From Methanolobus psychrotolerans (lineage in GTDB: Archaea; Halobacteriota; Methanosarcinia; Methanosarcinales; Methanosarcinaceae), in NCBI RefSeq assembly GCF_002243045.1, contig NZ_MBKP01000005.1, positions 88,860 to 152,859 of the forward strand: a DNA stretch of 64,000 bases, in the 5' to 3' direction. The notes under the pieces were generated by a model. That model was not told the DNA's origin, made no database searches, and was given only the letters and a program-made list of their open reading frames with translations. The stretch's first letter is position 1. Each line of letters opens with the position of its first letter. The translations under genes were made by a program, and so were the position numbers. Positions 25,239-33,845 of this stretch are shown here, in pieces.

Positions 25239-25853
25239 TCAACGCCTGGCCTTTAGCTGGGAATCCAGCCCGGAAGCAACAGATTTTGCAATCTCTTCAG
25301 CAAGGTGGTTCTGGTAAGACCTGTATGTGAAAATACCTTTTGTCACATCGGATAAACCGATGTTACCCTGTGCAAGCAACTGATAGTCATCCGTATCATT
25401 TGACGAGAACACCACTGTTTTCACCTTATCTGAGCCTTCAATGTCCAGAGACTGAGTCCTGCCGGTTGAAGAGAATCCAAACAGGATATCTGCATTGCAT
25501 TTAGAGTATGTCGGAGTATAGAACATCGTCAGATCAACAACGTTCACAAAAGCGAACTGTGAGCCATAATCCTCTTTTATCTCATACGTAAGGGTCACCG
25601 AATAGCCGGTTTCTTCAAGAGCGGTTACTATTCTTTTTTCCAGTATCCTGTCAAAACCATTTTCCTGATGGACATAGAGGATTATATTGCTGGACAGAAG
25701 ACTTTCAGGCTCTCCGCTGGAATAGGCACTGGTTGTTGAATCTGCATTTGTGTTGCTTGATTTTAGTCCGATGTCCAGAAATGTGAATGAAAGCAGGAGC
25801 ACGATGATTACTGATACTGCTATGATCTGTGTTCTATTGAAATTCAACTGCAA
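25239..25853 (-). CDS. membrane-anchored protein of unknown function
   Basis: The 204-residue protein starts with a polar segment then one hydrophobic helix (IIAVSVIIVLLLSFTFLDI, residues ~10-28), followed by a ~165-residue domain predicted outside the cell. The domain begins NIILYVHQENGFDRILEKRI and mixes strands and helices. It resembles a periplasmic-binding or two-layer alpha/beta fold (phrases such as ADILFGFSSTGRTQSL), but I cannot place it in a family. It shares strand and anchored layout with the gene at 24401, so the two could be functionally linked. Confidence 0.7.
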   Translation of the reverse strand: MQLNFNRTQIIAVSVIIVLLLSFTFLDIGLKSSNTNADSTTSAYSSGEPESLLSSNIILYVHQENGFDRILEKRIVTALEETGYSVTLTYEIKEDYGSQFAFVNVVDLTMFYTPTYSKCNADILFGFSSTGRTQSLDIEGSDKVKTVVFSSNDTDDYQLLAQGNIGLSDVTKGIFTYRSYQNHLAEEIAKSVASGLDSQLKARR

Positions 25854-25909
25854 TCCTCGCCATGAATTATAATGAAATAGATATGAACTTATTTAAATTC
25901 TTTGTTTGA

Positions 25910-26296
25910 TCATACTATGAGACAATCAACGACCTGCTTGACAGGATCGAGGTGGAAGGCGAAACCGACGATCTTGTTGCCAAAGTCACAGACCTCTCAC
26001 TTGAATTTGAATTTGAATTTGTGACCCCATACACCTCACTCTTTGTAGAAATACCCGAAGCCGAGAAACCCGCCGAAACTGACAGTGTCCATCCCTCTGA
26101 TATGTATGCATACGAGACAATAGTGATAGGTGATGAACACTATGCACTGACTGCAGGAAAGAAAACGGTTGAAGAAATGATGGAGGAAATTCCCATTGAA
26201 GAAGCTGAAGAACCAGCACCCGGATTTGAGGCTTTGTATGCTGTTTCGGGAATTGTGGCAGGGGTTTGGCTGGTGTTGAAGAGGAGGCAGGAGTGA
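25910..26296 (+). pseudogene. C-terminal remnant of a VIT/VWA-type surface protein
   Basis: The reading frame (in-frame TGA just before 25910) begins in mid-domain: SYYETINDLLDRIEVEGETDD, then LVAKVTDLSLEF and VTPYTSLFVEIPE, and ends with PGFEALYAVSGIVAGVWLVLKRR, an archaeal PGF-like motif with membrane anchor. This is the tail of methanogen surface proteins with VIT and VWA domains, whose N-terminal several hundred residues are absent. A FEFEF duplication is visible at about 25998. No start codon or promoter fits, so I call it a truncated gene; a GTG at 25952 is unlikely to be used. Confidence 0.7.
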
Positions 26297-26783
26297 GAAG
26301 AAGAGGCTGACTAATTCGTGGATTGAAAATTCGTGATAGATAGGGATGTTCTAACTTGAGCTCCCTATAGTCTTTAGGGGATATATACAATCCGACTTTC
26401 CGCAGATGTCTAGAGAAAAACGGATATTTTCCTTTAGCGTACATTTACACATACTTATGTCAACTTGAAGTGATAATAAATGTTACTTCTCAATTGAATT
26501 ATGTTACTATTAATTGATAAATAATTGCAATCCAGATAATTGGCAAAATTCGAGGACATCTACGGAATATAAGTACAATGCCTGAAAATGTACTTTTTTG
26601 CGTGGAACATGCATAATCAAATTTCAAGATTCTATGAGGAATACACTTTTTTAGGAAGTCAGTTCACGTTTAAATTATTCTATAACATTATCACAACGTG
26701 TAAACTAATTTATATATTGATTAAACCAAAAATCATTAAAAACTTAAAATTGTTCCCTTATATCGGGAACAAAACTTTTCGGA
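26297..26783. other. 490-bp AT-rich spacer
   Basis: Very AT-rich, with no open frame of coding character; a 67-codon plus-strand frame is compositionally random. It ends at the 3' end of the FIST gene. No RNA gene or IS trace was recognised. Confidence 0.5.
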
Positions 26784-27890
26784 TTATTTAAAAACTATCA
26801 TAGTAGCAGTCTGGTTTATATGTCCCAGGTATTGTTCTCCATAGGTACTGAAACCAGCCGTGGGTATATCATTGAACACTTCAGCATACTCCTTGCTCTG
26901 ACCAGTGCTCTCAAGGTCTAAAGTCCGTAGTATACAATTGAAATTGACAAGACCACTGATCTTTCCAAATTCTTCAACTTTCTGCTGGAGAGCATTTGCA
27001 GTCTCTTCAACAATATTTGCAGATTCCAGAATGGATAATTCCATACCCTCCAGAATCGAACAATAGAATTTCACATTTGATCCGTCTACTGCCTGAGGAC
27101 TTCTAACATAAGGTTCATCGTCTATCATTAATCCAAGAGGATTGCTCATGAAATGACTTGAAAGTTCATCCACAGGTACGCCCAGTGCATTTGCATAGGC
27201 AACTGCTGCCGGCTCATTGTTGAACTCTATGATCTCCCTTGCAGATTCATTGACCTTTGTTGCTACCAGTACCTTATCCAGCACCTTGAAACTCTGGGTC
27301 TTGATTATATCAAAACCGGATTTTACATCCATCAATGCAAGCACAGCTGCTTTATTATAGCTTTTCCCATTCACAAAAACATGTGTCGCTTCAAACTTCA
27401 GATCGTCCCCTGCAGAACCACCTACAAAGAAAACATTGGTTTTATTCCCGATGTTCTCCATCAGACTTTCTTCAGCGCAGGTTAGACCGTCAACAAGCAC
27501 CATACCAAGATACTGCCTGAAATCCATTTCATCCATCTTTTTACCATAGAATGATTCAAAGGAACGAAATGCATCGGAAACATCTACAGCTTCAGAAATA
27601 CCTTCTATGACCTCTATCTTAACGTTGTTCAGGACTGCAGAATTAAAAGCCATTGCAACAACTGAACCTTTCAGCATTTCACCGCTAATAATCTCTCCAG
27701 CTGTTGAACATCCTATTACATCACACCCAGGGAAAGCAGCTTTCATTGCAGCACTTATATCCTCCGGTTCATAATTAGATGATGCAAAGAAAAGAACCAT
27801 TCTTGGTTCAAACTCACCAAAGATACCTTTTATCTCTTCTACAGACCCTTTTGCTGTTTTATTATTTGATTTTGCTTTTATTATGTTCAT
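26784..27890 (-). CDS. FIST domain sensor protein
   Basis: The 368-residue protein (from the ATG at 27890) has FIST_N and FIST_C domains, seen as the VLFFASSNYEPEDISAAMK opening, GCDVIGCSTAGEIISGEM near residue 60, the FFVGGSAGDDLKF turn and the ALQQKVEEFGKISGLVNFNCILR ending. FIST domains are thought to bind small ligands such as amino acids and feed into signalling proteins. This one has no attached output domain. The start was set by AGGAGTG nine bases before 27890; the frame is open 14 codons further. The small gene 27895-28104 ends four nt upstream, so both are one transcript. Confidence 0.88.
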   Translation of the reverse strand: MNIIKAKSNNKTAKGSVEEIKGIFGEFEPRMVLFFASSNYEPEDISAAMKAAFPGCDVIGCSTAGEIISGEMLKGSVVAMAFNSAVLNNVKIEVIEGISEAVDVSDAFRSFESFYGKKMDEMDFRQYLGMVLVDGLTCAEESLMENIGNKTNVFFVGGSAGDDLKFEATHVFVNGKSYNKAAVLALMDVKSGFDIIKTQSFKVLDKVLVATKVNESAREIIEFNNEPAAVAYANALGVPVDELSSHFMSNPLGLMIDDEPYVRSPQAVDGSNVKFYCSILEGMELSILESANIVEETANALQQKVEEFGKISGLVNFNCILRTLDLESTGQSKEYAEVFNDIPTAGFSTYGEQYLGHINQTATMIVFK

Positions 27891-27894
27891 TTGC

Positions 27895-28104
27895 TCACAC
27901 TCCTGCCAGGCTGACGCCCCATTCTGCTGCAATATTTTGTAATTTATCTATAATGACCGGATCATCTGGAGATGAAGCATCATATTTTTTAGGAATAACA
28001 CCTTTCAAACACATCTTAGCATTTAACGAAGAGGTTAATCTAGAATCATTGTTGCTTTTTTTTGCTATGATATGATCAATCATTTTCTTTATTTTACCTG
28101 CCAT
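27895..28104 (-). CDS. small partner protein of the FIST sensor
   Basis: The 69-residue basic protein (MAGKIKKMIDHIIAKKSNND...) ends with a conserved-looking helix, SSPDDPVIIDKLQNIAAEWG. Its stop lies four nt before the FIST start, a tight coupling that suggests a shared function. Similar small proteins seem to precede FIST genes in other methanogens, though I recall this only loosely. There is no signal peptide. A TATA-like AATATATAAA lies about 110 bp upstream. Confidence 0.7.
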   Translation of the reverse strand: MAGKIKKMIDHIIAKKSNNDSRLTSSLNAKMCLKGVIPKKYDASSPDDPVIIDKLQNIAAEWGVSLAGV

Positions 28105-28319
28105 GGATCAACACCTTTCTCCAAAGAAATTTGTCCATTATTCATAATCGGATATCACAAAAAGACCGATTTCTTGATTTAGCCAATAAAATAACGGATG
28201 TAATATATATTTTCTACTAATATATAAATATTGCACATAATTTAATTTATAGCCCAATAACAAATATCTTACTCCTCTCCTTCTTATCCAGGTAAAACTC
28301 CTCTCACCCTATCTTTTAA

Positions 28320-28418
28320 TTACTTCAACGTACTCCTATGTAAAACCCCAATTTTCCTGGCTTCGGCAAGAGTTAAATTCATAATAAATTCTCTGACCTT
28401 TTCAATATCATGATACAT
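28320..28418 (-). pseudogene. short remnant resembling an archaeal Cas1-type C-terminal tail
   Basis: A 32-codon frame on the minus strand reads VREFIMNLTLAEARKIGV then HRSTLK before a stop. The pattern of N-L-T-x-x-E-A-R-K-x-G-I-x-(K/R)-S-T-L recalls the C-terminal tail of some archaeal Cas1 proteins, and also generic helix-turn-helix tails. There is no ribosome site and no other cas gene or CRISPR array in the window. It is listed only as a possible degenerate fragment. The remainder of 28105-28496 is AT-rich promoter sequence. Confidence 0.3.
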
Positions 28419-28496
28419 CTCAACATGATCTCCTTTCTAAAACTCCAACCTGCACCAACAACAATCATTAAATATTCAAACCATCAAAGAAAGAGA

Positions 28497-28922
28497 ATGA
28501 TACACATGGATTGTCTATTCTGTAAGATCGTTGCCGGGGAGATTCCTTCGCATAAAGTCTATGAAGATGAGTTCGTTTACGCTTTCCTTGACATATTCCC
28601 GTGTTCTGAGGGACATACTATTGTTTTACCCAAGAAGCACACTGGAAAGTTCACGGATATGAAGAAGAAGGATGCAGCATCGTTGTTCTTTGCGGTGAAC
28701 AAGATTGCGAAGAAGCTGGAAAAGACACTTGGACTGGAAGGGATGAACATTGGTATCAACAATGGGGAAATTGCAGGGCAGACTGTGCCGCATGTGCACG
28801 TTCATATCATACCCAGACGTGCCGGGGATGGCGAGGGGAACATGCACACTATCGTAGAATTGCATCCGCCAACAGATAATCTTGCAGAGCTTGCGGAAAC
28901 AATAAGAAAATCATTCGATTGA
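28497..28922 (+). CDS. HIT family nucleotide hydrolase
   Basis: The 141-residue protein begins MIHMDCLFCKIVAGEIPS and ends its core with HVHVHIIPR, the histidine triad whose middle His is the nucleophile. CLFC plus downstream residues may form the zinc site seen in many HIT proteins. Such enzymes hydrolyse nucleotide phosphoramidates or dinucleotides (HINT/Ap4A type). The frame is open 29 codons further, but a TATA-like TTAAATATT at 28466-28476 puts the transcript start at about 28497, implying a leaderless mRNA. The start could also be three codons later. Confidence 0.9.
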   Translation: MIHMDCLFCKIVAGEIPSHKVYEDEFVYAFLDIFPCSEGHTIVLPKKHTGKFTDMKKKDAASLFFAVNKIAKKLEKTLGLEGMNIGINNGEIAGQTVPHVHVHIIPRRAGDGEGNMHTIVELHPPTDNLAELAETIRKSFD

Positions 28923-28975
28923 TCACACTAACTGCACAATCACGATGATCACAATCAAACACAGGAGAATAATAT

Positions 28976-29158
28976 ATGGTTGACAATGAACAAAAAGTAC
29001 TTAAAGCACTAAAGGATGCAGGAAAACCACTCAGACCAGGAGACATTGCAGAGGCAACCGGCCTTGAAAGCAAAGAGGTCAGCAAAGTTATCAAAACCCT
29101 CAAAGACACAGGAGCAGTCTGCTCTCCTAAAAGATGCTACTACGCCCCATCCGAATAA
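28976..29158 (+). CDS. small winged-helix DNA-binding protein
   Basis: The 60-residue protein consists of one winged helix-turn-helix: KVLKALKDAGKPLRPGDIAE, EATGLESKEVSKVIKTL, then a short wing with TGAVCSPKRCYYAP. The two Cys in the wing are notable. An AGGAG site lies 11 nt before the ATG. Proteins of this size and type are common methanogen regulators, and the target is unknown. It follows the HIT gene by 53 nt and may share its transcript. Confidence 0.8.
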   Translation: MVDNEQKVLKALKDAGKPLRPGDIAEATGLESKEVSKVIKTLKDTGAVCSPKRCYYAPSE

Positions 29159-29169
29159 AACCGGGGCAA

Positions 29170-29188
29170 TTGTTTTTTTAAGTTTTTT
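29170..29188 (+). terminator. T-rich terminator after the winged-helix gene
   Basis: Two T-runs (seven and six T) follow the stop codon by about 12 nt without a strong hairpin, the usual form of an archaeal oligo-T terminator. Confidence 0.45.
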
Positions 29189-29255
29189 AGGAGAGTCTTT
29201 CCTTTTACTTTCTTCTCATCTGTTACTGCTTTTCGTTTTGTCTTTCGCTAATAGT

Positions 29256-29648
29256 TCAGTTACTGCTTATAACTGTCACATTTACCTCTCTTGTCCTGGG
29301 ACCGTCGAACTCCACAAGGAAGATGCTCTGCCATGTGCCAAGCATGGGCTTGCCACTGATGACTGGAATAGCTTCACTGTTGCCAAGCAGTACAGCCTTC
29401 AGGTGTGAATCAGCATTGTTGTCTATGCGGTCATGAGCATAACCTGCATGTGCGGGTGCGAGCTTTTCCAGCAGTTTAAGGATGTCAGAGACAAGACCTG
29501 ACTCATTCTCATTTACAATGATGGAAGCAGTTGTATGCTTCGTACTTATCACGCAGATGCCATCCACAACCCCGCTATCCGTCACATACTTCCGCACCCT
29601 GTCCGTGATATCTATAAGTTCGATTCTCTTTCCGGTTTGTATTTGCAT
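29256..29648 (-). CDS. YjbQ family (UPF0047) protein
   Basis: The 130-residue protein shows the YjbQ core: GICVISTKHTTASIIVNENESGL with the conserved His-Thr-Thr, DNADSHLKAVLLGNSEAIPV and GTWQSIFLVEFDGPR. Family members have been reported to have weak thiamine-phosphate synthase activity, and the main role is uncertain. The start chosen is the ATG at 29648, preceded by GGGGAT; the longer frame would need TTG at 29660. It is convergent with the winged-helix gene. Confidence 0.9.
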   Translation of the reverse strand: MQIQTGKRIELIDITDRVRKYVTDSGVVDGICVISTKHTTASIIVNENESGLVSDILKLLEKLAPAHAGYAHDRIDNNADSHLKAVLLGNSEAIPVISGKPMLGTWQSIFLVEFDGPRTREVNVTVISSN

Positions 29649-29779
29649 GGCTATCCCCAATAAAAGATATGACTTTTCAGTATTAATCGTGCCGGATTTA
29701 GTTTTCAGTTTTTACGCACAGGATAATAGTCACACCGACCCGATGCACCATCTCAAAAAATAAAAGAATATCAGGATAT

Positions 29780-31042
29780 TCATTTAAAGTCAGAAAGTCC
29801 GGACATGTCCAGTGTTGCGAAATAGTCATCCACTGTTTCAGCCCTTCTTATCTGCACAAAACTTCCATCAGGTCTCAGGAGTATTTCTGCAGACCTCAGC
29901 TTTCCATTATAGTTAAAACCCATTGCATGCCCATGAGCTCCTGCATCATGGATAACAAGTATGTCACCCCTGACAACCTCAGGTAAGAGCCTGTCAATGG
30001 CAAACTTATCATTGTTCTCGCAAAGAGAGCCTGTGACATCATAAAGCTGTGTAGCTTCCTCATTTTCCTTTCCAAGCACAGTGATATGGTGATACGCACC
30101 GTATAGAGCCGGACGCATGAGATTTGCCATGCATGCATCGGTACCCACATAATCCTTGTATATATGTTTCAGGTGGCGAACAGTAGTTACAAGATAACCA
30201 TATGGTCCGGTAATGACCCTTCCGCATTCCAGGAATATCTTCAGGGGATGCAGGCCATTGCCTCTGATAGTCTCATCGTATGCCTTCCTGACACCCTTTG
30301 CAATGACATCATAAGGCACTGGCTCCTGTTCGGGCTTGTACGGGATCCCTATTCCACCGCCAAGGTTCACGAACTCGAATTTGATATCCAGTTCATTTGA
30401 TAGCTCAGCTATCAATTCGAAGAGTATTTTTGCAGTCTCAATGAAATACTGAGGGTCCCTTTCATTAGAAGCCACCATTGTGTGCATACCAAATCTCTTG
30501 ACACCCTTGTCCTTCATCATCCGGTAGCCTGTGAAAAGCTGTTCCCTTGTAAAACCATACTTTGCTTCCTCGGGATTGCCGATGATAGCATTTCCCTCCT
30601 TAAGCGGACCGGGATTATAGCGGCAACAGATAATTTCAGGCAGTTCGGCAGTCGCTTCCAGGTATTCAATATGACTTATGTCGTCCAGGTTTATGATGGC
30701 GCCCAGTTCCTTTGCCTTGATGAACTCCTCTGCAGGAGTGTCGTTGGAGCTGAACATGATATTCTCGCCAACTATGCCTGTCTTTTCCGCAAGCAAAAGC
30801 TCTGGCAGGGAACTACAGTCAGCACCAAAACCCTCCGCCTGGAGCAATTTCATGATATAAGGATTTGGAAGGGCCTTCACAGCGAAATATTCCTTGAAAC
30901 CGTTTACTTCACTGAATGCTTCCTTGAGTTTCCTTGCATTCTCAATGATACCCTTCTCATCGTAAAGGTGAAAAGGAGTGGGGTACTTTTCCATAATCTT
31001 TTTTATCTTTTCCTTTGTGAACGGAAGTTGCTTTGGCACCAT
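29780..31042 (-). CDS. lysA: diaminopimelate decarboxylase-type PLP enzyme
   Basis: The 420-residue fold-type III PLP decarboxylase has the PLP lysine in YFAVKALPNPYIM (~53), a phosphate-binding FVNLGGGIGIPY, the catalytic CEN motif in GSLCENNDKF and a C-terminal DAGAHGHAMGFNYNGK. It fits diaminopimelate decarboxylase, the last step of lysine synthesis, in its archaeal form. Carboxynorspermidine or ornithine/arginine decarboxylase relatives share the fold, so the exact substrate is inferred. It is monocistronic. The start ATG follows a GGGAGAC site. Confidence 0.85.
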   Translation of the reverse strand: MVPKQLPFTKEKIKKIMEKYPTPFHLYDEKGIIENARKLKEAFSEVNGFKEYFAVKALPNPYIMKLLQAEGFGADCSSLPELLLAEKTGIVGENIMFSSNDTPAEEFIKAKELGAIINLDDISHIEYLEATAELPEIICCRYNPGPLKEGNAIIGNPEEAKYGFTREQLFTGYRMMKDKGVKRFGMHTMVASNERDPQYFIETAKILFELIAELSNELDIKFEFVNLGGGIGIPYKPEQEPVPYDVIAKGVRKAYDETIRGNGLHPLKIFLECGRVITGPYGYLVTTVRHLKHIYKDYVGTDACMANLMRPALYGAYHHITVLGKENEEATQLYDVTGSLCENNDKFAIDRLLPEVVRGDILVIHDAGAHGHAMGFNYNGKLRSAEILLRPDGSFVQIRRAETVDDYFATLDMSGLSDFK

Positions 31043-31303
31043 TTGTCTCCCTCTTTTACTTCAGTATTTATTCAGTATTTATTCAGTATTATTTTGTTCC
31101 TTAAAACTCGGTCTACGGATAAATAGTTGATTGGAAAATACCGGACCGCATCAGGCTGACATTACATCCTTGTCTTTTTTAGAACGCAGAGTATTTATAG
31201 AGCTTGTTCGCATATAATAAAACAATCGGGGATTATCTGGTAACGTACAGTTTACAAATGAACAGTTTACGAATACCTGAGTTTACAATAAGAGGATAAA
31301 GGA

Positions 31304-31816
31304 ATGAATGACAAAGATCATTACTCCGGTGATGAAGACTCGCATGACAAGATAACAAGCATCGACGAACTGATAGAGCACATTATGAAACTGTTCTCTG
31401 CCAGCATAGCTCAAAGCAGCAGCAAACCGGTAATACATGGTTTTACAATAATCAGCCAGTCCGGTAAAAAACCAGCTGTTTTCAGCTTTAAGAACAATAG
31501 GGAAATGGAACCGTTGGACTATGAGGATGATGAAGACGAAAGTGAGGGAGAACTCTATATATTTAAACAGGAGCCTTTCATTGATGTCTTTGAAGCAGAT
31601 GATAAAGTATTCCTGCTGGCAGATCTCGGGGTTGAAGAAGATCAGATAGAATATCACCCTGATAAGTCCCATGTGGAAATAACTGTAATTACCAGTGGCA
31701 CAGGTTACTCCAGGGTCATAGACCTTCCATGCAATGTTGATCCTGCAAGCATGATATCATGCTACAGGAACGGCGTACTTGAACTTGTGTTCGAACATGC
31801 CGCCAACACAGAATAA
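31304..31816 (+). CDS. Hsp20 / GvpH-like protein
   Basis: The 170-residue protein has an acidic, low-complexity N-terminal half with EPLDYEDDEDESEGELYIF, followed by an Hsp20-like beta-sandwich: FIDVFEADDKVFLLADLGVEED, HVEITVITSG, YSRVIDLPCNVDPASM and the end RNGVLELVFE. That layout resembles GvpH gas-vesicle accessory proteins and small heat-shock proteins. No other gvp gene is in the window, so the more general name is safer. A TATA-like TATTTATAG lies ~110 bp upstream. It probably acts as a chaperone in the cytosol. Confidence 0.75.
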   Translation: MNDKDHYSGDEDSHDKITSIDELIEHIMKLFSASIAQSSSKPVIHGFTIISQSGKKPAVFSFKNNREMEPLDYEDDEDESEGELYIFKQEPFIDVFEADDKVFLLADLGVEEDQIEYHPDKSHVEITVITSGTGYSRVIDLPCNVDPASMISCYRNGVLELVFEHAANTE

Positions 31817-32012
31817 GCGGCACCTTTTATATTTTATACTTTAAATCTGTTTTGATTATCCTGGTGATTTTTGGATTACATGTATCTGTTTTACAATTAT
31901 CTGTTCCAGATAAAGCCAGTTGGCATAACCATTAAGACATCCTGGGACATGGCTGACAGTCAAATACTTAAACACCTATGTCAGATTAACCAGAAAACCA
32001 AGGAAAATTATT

Positions 32013-32717
32013 ATGATCAGGATAGTTAAATCAGAAGAAAGATATTTTGTGGATAACGAATCAGTAAACAGTTACTGGCTCTTTTCTTATTCAGGTTATA
32101 TGGACATGAAAAATACTCATTTTGGGGACATTAAGGTCTTTAACGATGAAGCATTAAAAGCAGGAAAGGTGTTCAAACCGGAAACTGTTTCCGATAAGGA
32201 AATACTAACCATTGTTCTTGAAGGGGAACTTATCCACGAAGACAGCACAGGATGCAAAGAAGTCCTGAAAGCCGGTGACGTGCAGGTCCTGTCAGCCGGT
32301 GAGGGGGTGACTTTTACAGGAACAAACATTTCAGAAAAGGACACACACTTTTGCAGGATGTGGATACAGCCTTTGAGGCTGAACATGGAGCCAACATGCA
32401 GACACAAGAACTTTGATGCAGCTTCCTGTAAAAATAGCCTCCTTCCTATAGCTTCCGGGCAGGGTTTTTCAGATGCCCTTAAAATACGAGCTAATGCAAC
32501 TGCCTACATGGCAAAACTTGATCAGGGAGAAATGGTCGATCTTCTCACAGACCTTTCAAGACATGTTTTCATCTATGTTCTTGAGGGAGAGGTCACCGTA
32601 TGCGGACAAAAACTAGAGGAATTTGATCAGGTCCGTATAAACCAGAACGATACGGTAGTTGTGCAGGCAGAGACTGATGCCTTTTTCATACTAGTGGATG
32701 CTGCAGGAAACTCCTGA
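32013..32717 (+). CDS. pirin-like bicupin protein with degenerate metal site
   Basis: The 234-residue protein shows two cupin barrels in YhaK/pirin style: SYSGYMDMKNTHFGDIKVFNDE, ILTIVLEGELIHEDSTG and DVQVLSAGEGVTFTG in the first, and a second barrel near HVFIYVLEGEVTVCG. Functional pirins hold a metal through an HxH motif before the EGEL strand. Here that stretch reads FKPETVSDKEILT and lacks the two His, while the HEDS His is present. Metal-dependent quercetinase activity is therefore doubtful. It may bind a small ligand or act by protein contact. The gene is single, with a ribosome site AAGGAAA. Confidence 0.8.
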   Translation: MIRIVKSEERYFVDNESVNSYWLFSYSGYMDMKNTHFGDIKVFNDEALKAGKVFKPETVSDKEILTIVLEGELIHEDSTGCKEVLKAGDVQVLSAGEGVTFTGTNISEKDTHFCRMWIQPLRLNMEPTCRHKNFDAASCKNSLLPIASGQGFSDALKIRANATAYMAKLDQGEMVDLLTDLSRHVFIYVLEGEVTVCGQKLEEFDQVRINQNDTVVVQAETDAFFILVDAAGNS

Positions 32718-32750
32718 AGAGGTCCCCCAGCTCCTATAATTTAAGTGCAT

Positions 32751-33116
32751 ATGAGATCTACACTTCGTATCAAGAATATAAACGGAATTGAATATTGGTA
32801 TGAAGACATTCCATACTATGACGCTGAAAAGAAACAGATCTGTCACTGATCCAAATACCTTGAGAGGAATGTTGCCGGGAAACCTGTCAGAGTTCGGGAT
32901 GCTATGGACTCAAAAGAGGATCTGTTTCTGCTTTCCAGTAAACCGATGAGAACTTACAACTATGGTGAAAATCATGGTATGAGAATTCAGCTCTTTTCCT
33001 TAAGTATCCTGACTTGCCATTGGAAAGTCAACATCAGCAACTTACTTGCTAAAGTTGGGGTAGTGGCATCCATCTACATTTATAGGCTAAATGCTCCGAA
33101 ATCTGCTATGTGGTGA
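32751..33116 (+). pseudogene. IS1634/IS4-type transposase remnant (N-terminal part)
   Basis: The sequence reads MRSTLRIKNINGIEYWYED then IPYYDAEKKQICH, hits an in-frame TGA and continues SKYLERNVAGKPVRVRDAM and RTYNYGE. This is the typical beginning of methanogen IS1634-family transposases (RSTxRIKxxKGxEYxYE ... KSKYLGRNxDGKPVRVRD). After about residue 70 the reading loses similarity, so it is frameshifted and truncated. No terminal inverted repeats could be identified. Confidence 0.7.
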
Positions 33117-33232
33117 TAGCAGCAGTTATGTTCAACAAATAAACAAAGGAGATTATTATATTATTTTTTATATTTAATGTTGATAGAGGGATTGTTTCAT
33201 AGCTTTTGGGCACTAATAGAAAAAGTTGCTTT

Positions 33233-33832
33233 TCAGGTACTATTAATCACTTTTCCCTTAATAACAACCAGCTTTTCAAAAGAGCACTTTTTACTGGCTA
33301 TGACCTGTGAGTTAAAGCCGTGAAGTTCCATTTCCTTCCTAACTTCTTTAATACCAGTAAGTGAGGACACAAGCAGCAAGACAATTCCTTTAGGTTTAAG
33401 GTAGGCAGATACGTGTTCCATGAAAGGCCTGATGTCCTTGCGACCATCAAAACCTCCGTCAAATGCATAATTCAGCCACCCTGGTATTTTTTCATCCTCT
33501 GATGTCGGAAGATAGGGGGGGTTGAATATTATAATATCAAACTGATGATTGGATTTAAGCCCAGTGAACATGTCAGTTCTGATTACATCTATACTATTGG
33601 ACTTTGCGCAGCTAGCCGCACAGGGGTTTATTTCCGTTGCAACAAGCCCGATGTTCCGGTTGGCTTTCAAGACGGCAGATACAAAACCAGTTCCTGTCCC
33701 GATTTCCAGGACATTCATATCGTCTTTGACTAACTCAAGGGCTGCATCTGCAAGTAAATATGAATCTTCGGCAGGTTCGTATACTTGTTCTGCAAGGTTT
33801 ACTTTTGCGTTGCGATAACTGATGGTAATCAT
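33233..33832 (-). CDS. prmC: HemK/PrmC-type (Mtq2-like) N5-glutamine methyltransferase
   Basis: The 199-residue Rossmann methyltransferase has motif I (VLEIGTGTGFVSAVL), DMFTGL and the diagnostic NPPYLPT near residue 105, which contacts the target glutamine amide. It lacks the N-terminal helical domain of bacterial PrmC, as archaeal and eukaryal Mtq2-type enzymes do. Expected role is methylation of the GGQ glutamine in release factor aRF1. It is the last gene of a conserved archaeal cluster and lies 13 nt after ksgA, and so is co-expressed. Confidence 0.87.
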   Translation of the reverse strand: MITISYRNAKVNLAEQVYEPAEDSYLLADAALELVKDDMNVLEIGTGTGFVSAVLKANRNIGLVATEINPCAASCAKSNSIDVIRTDMFTGLKSNHQFDIIIFNPPYLPTSEDEKIPGWLNYAFDGGFDGRKDIRPFMEHVSAYLKPKGIVLLLVSSLTGIKEVRKEMELHGFNSQVIASKKCSFEKLVVIKGKVINST

Positions 33833-33845
33833 AAGTACAAAATAA

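Noticed and set aside
26588..26791. 67-codon plus-strand frame
   Set aside because: Low-complexity AT-rich translation without ribosome site or motif; overlaps the FIST gene end.
28320..28418. Active CRISPR-Cas locus
   Set aside because: Only a short Cas1-tail-like remnant; no repeat-spacer array and no other cas gene.
31304..31816. Gas vesicle gene cluster
   Set aside because: Only one GvpH/Hsp20-like gene is present; no gvpA or other gvp gene occurs in the window.
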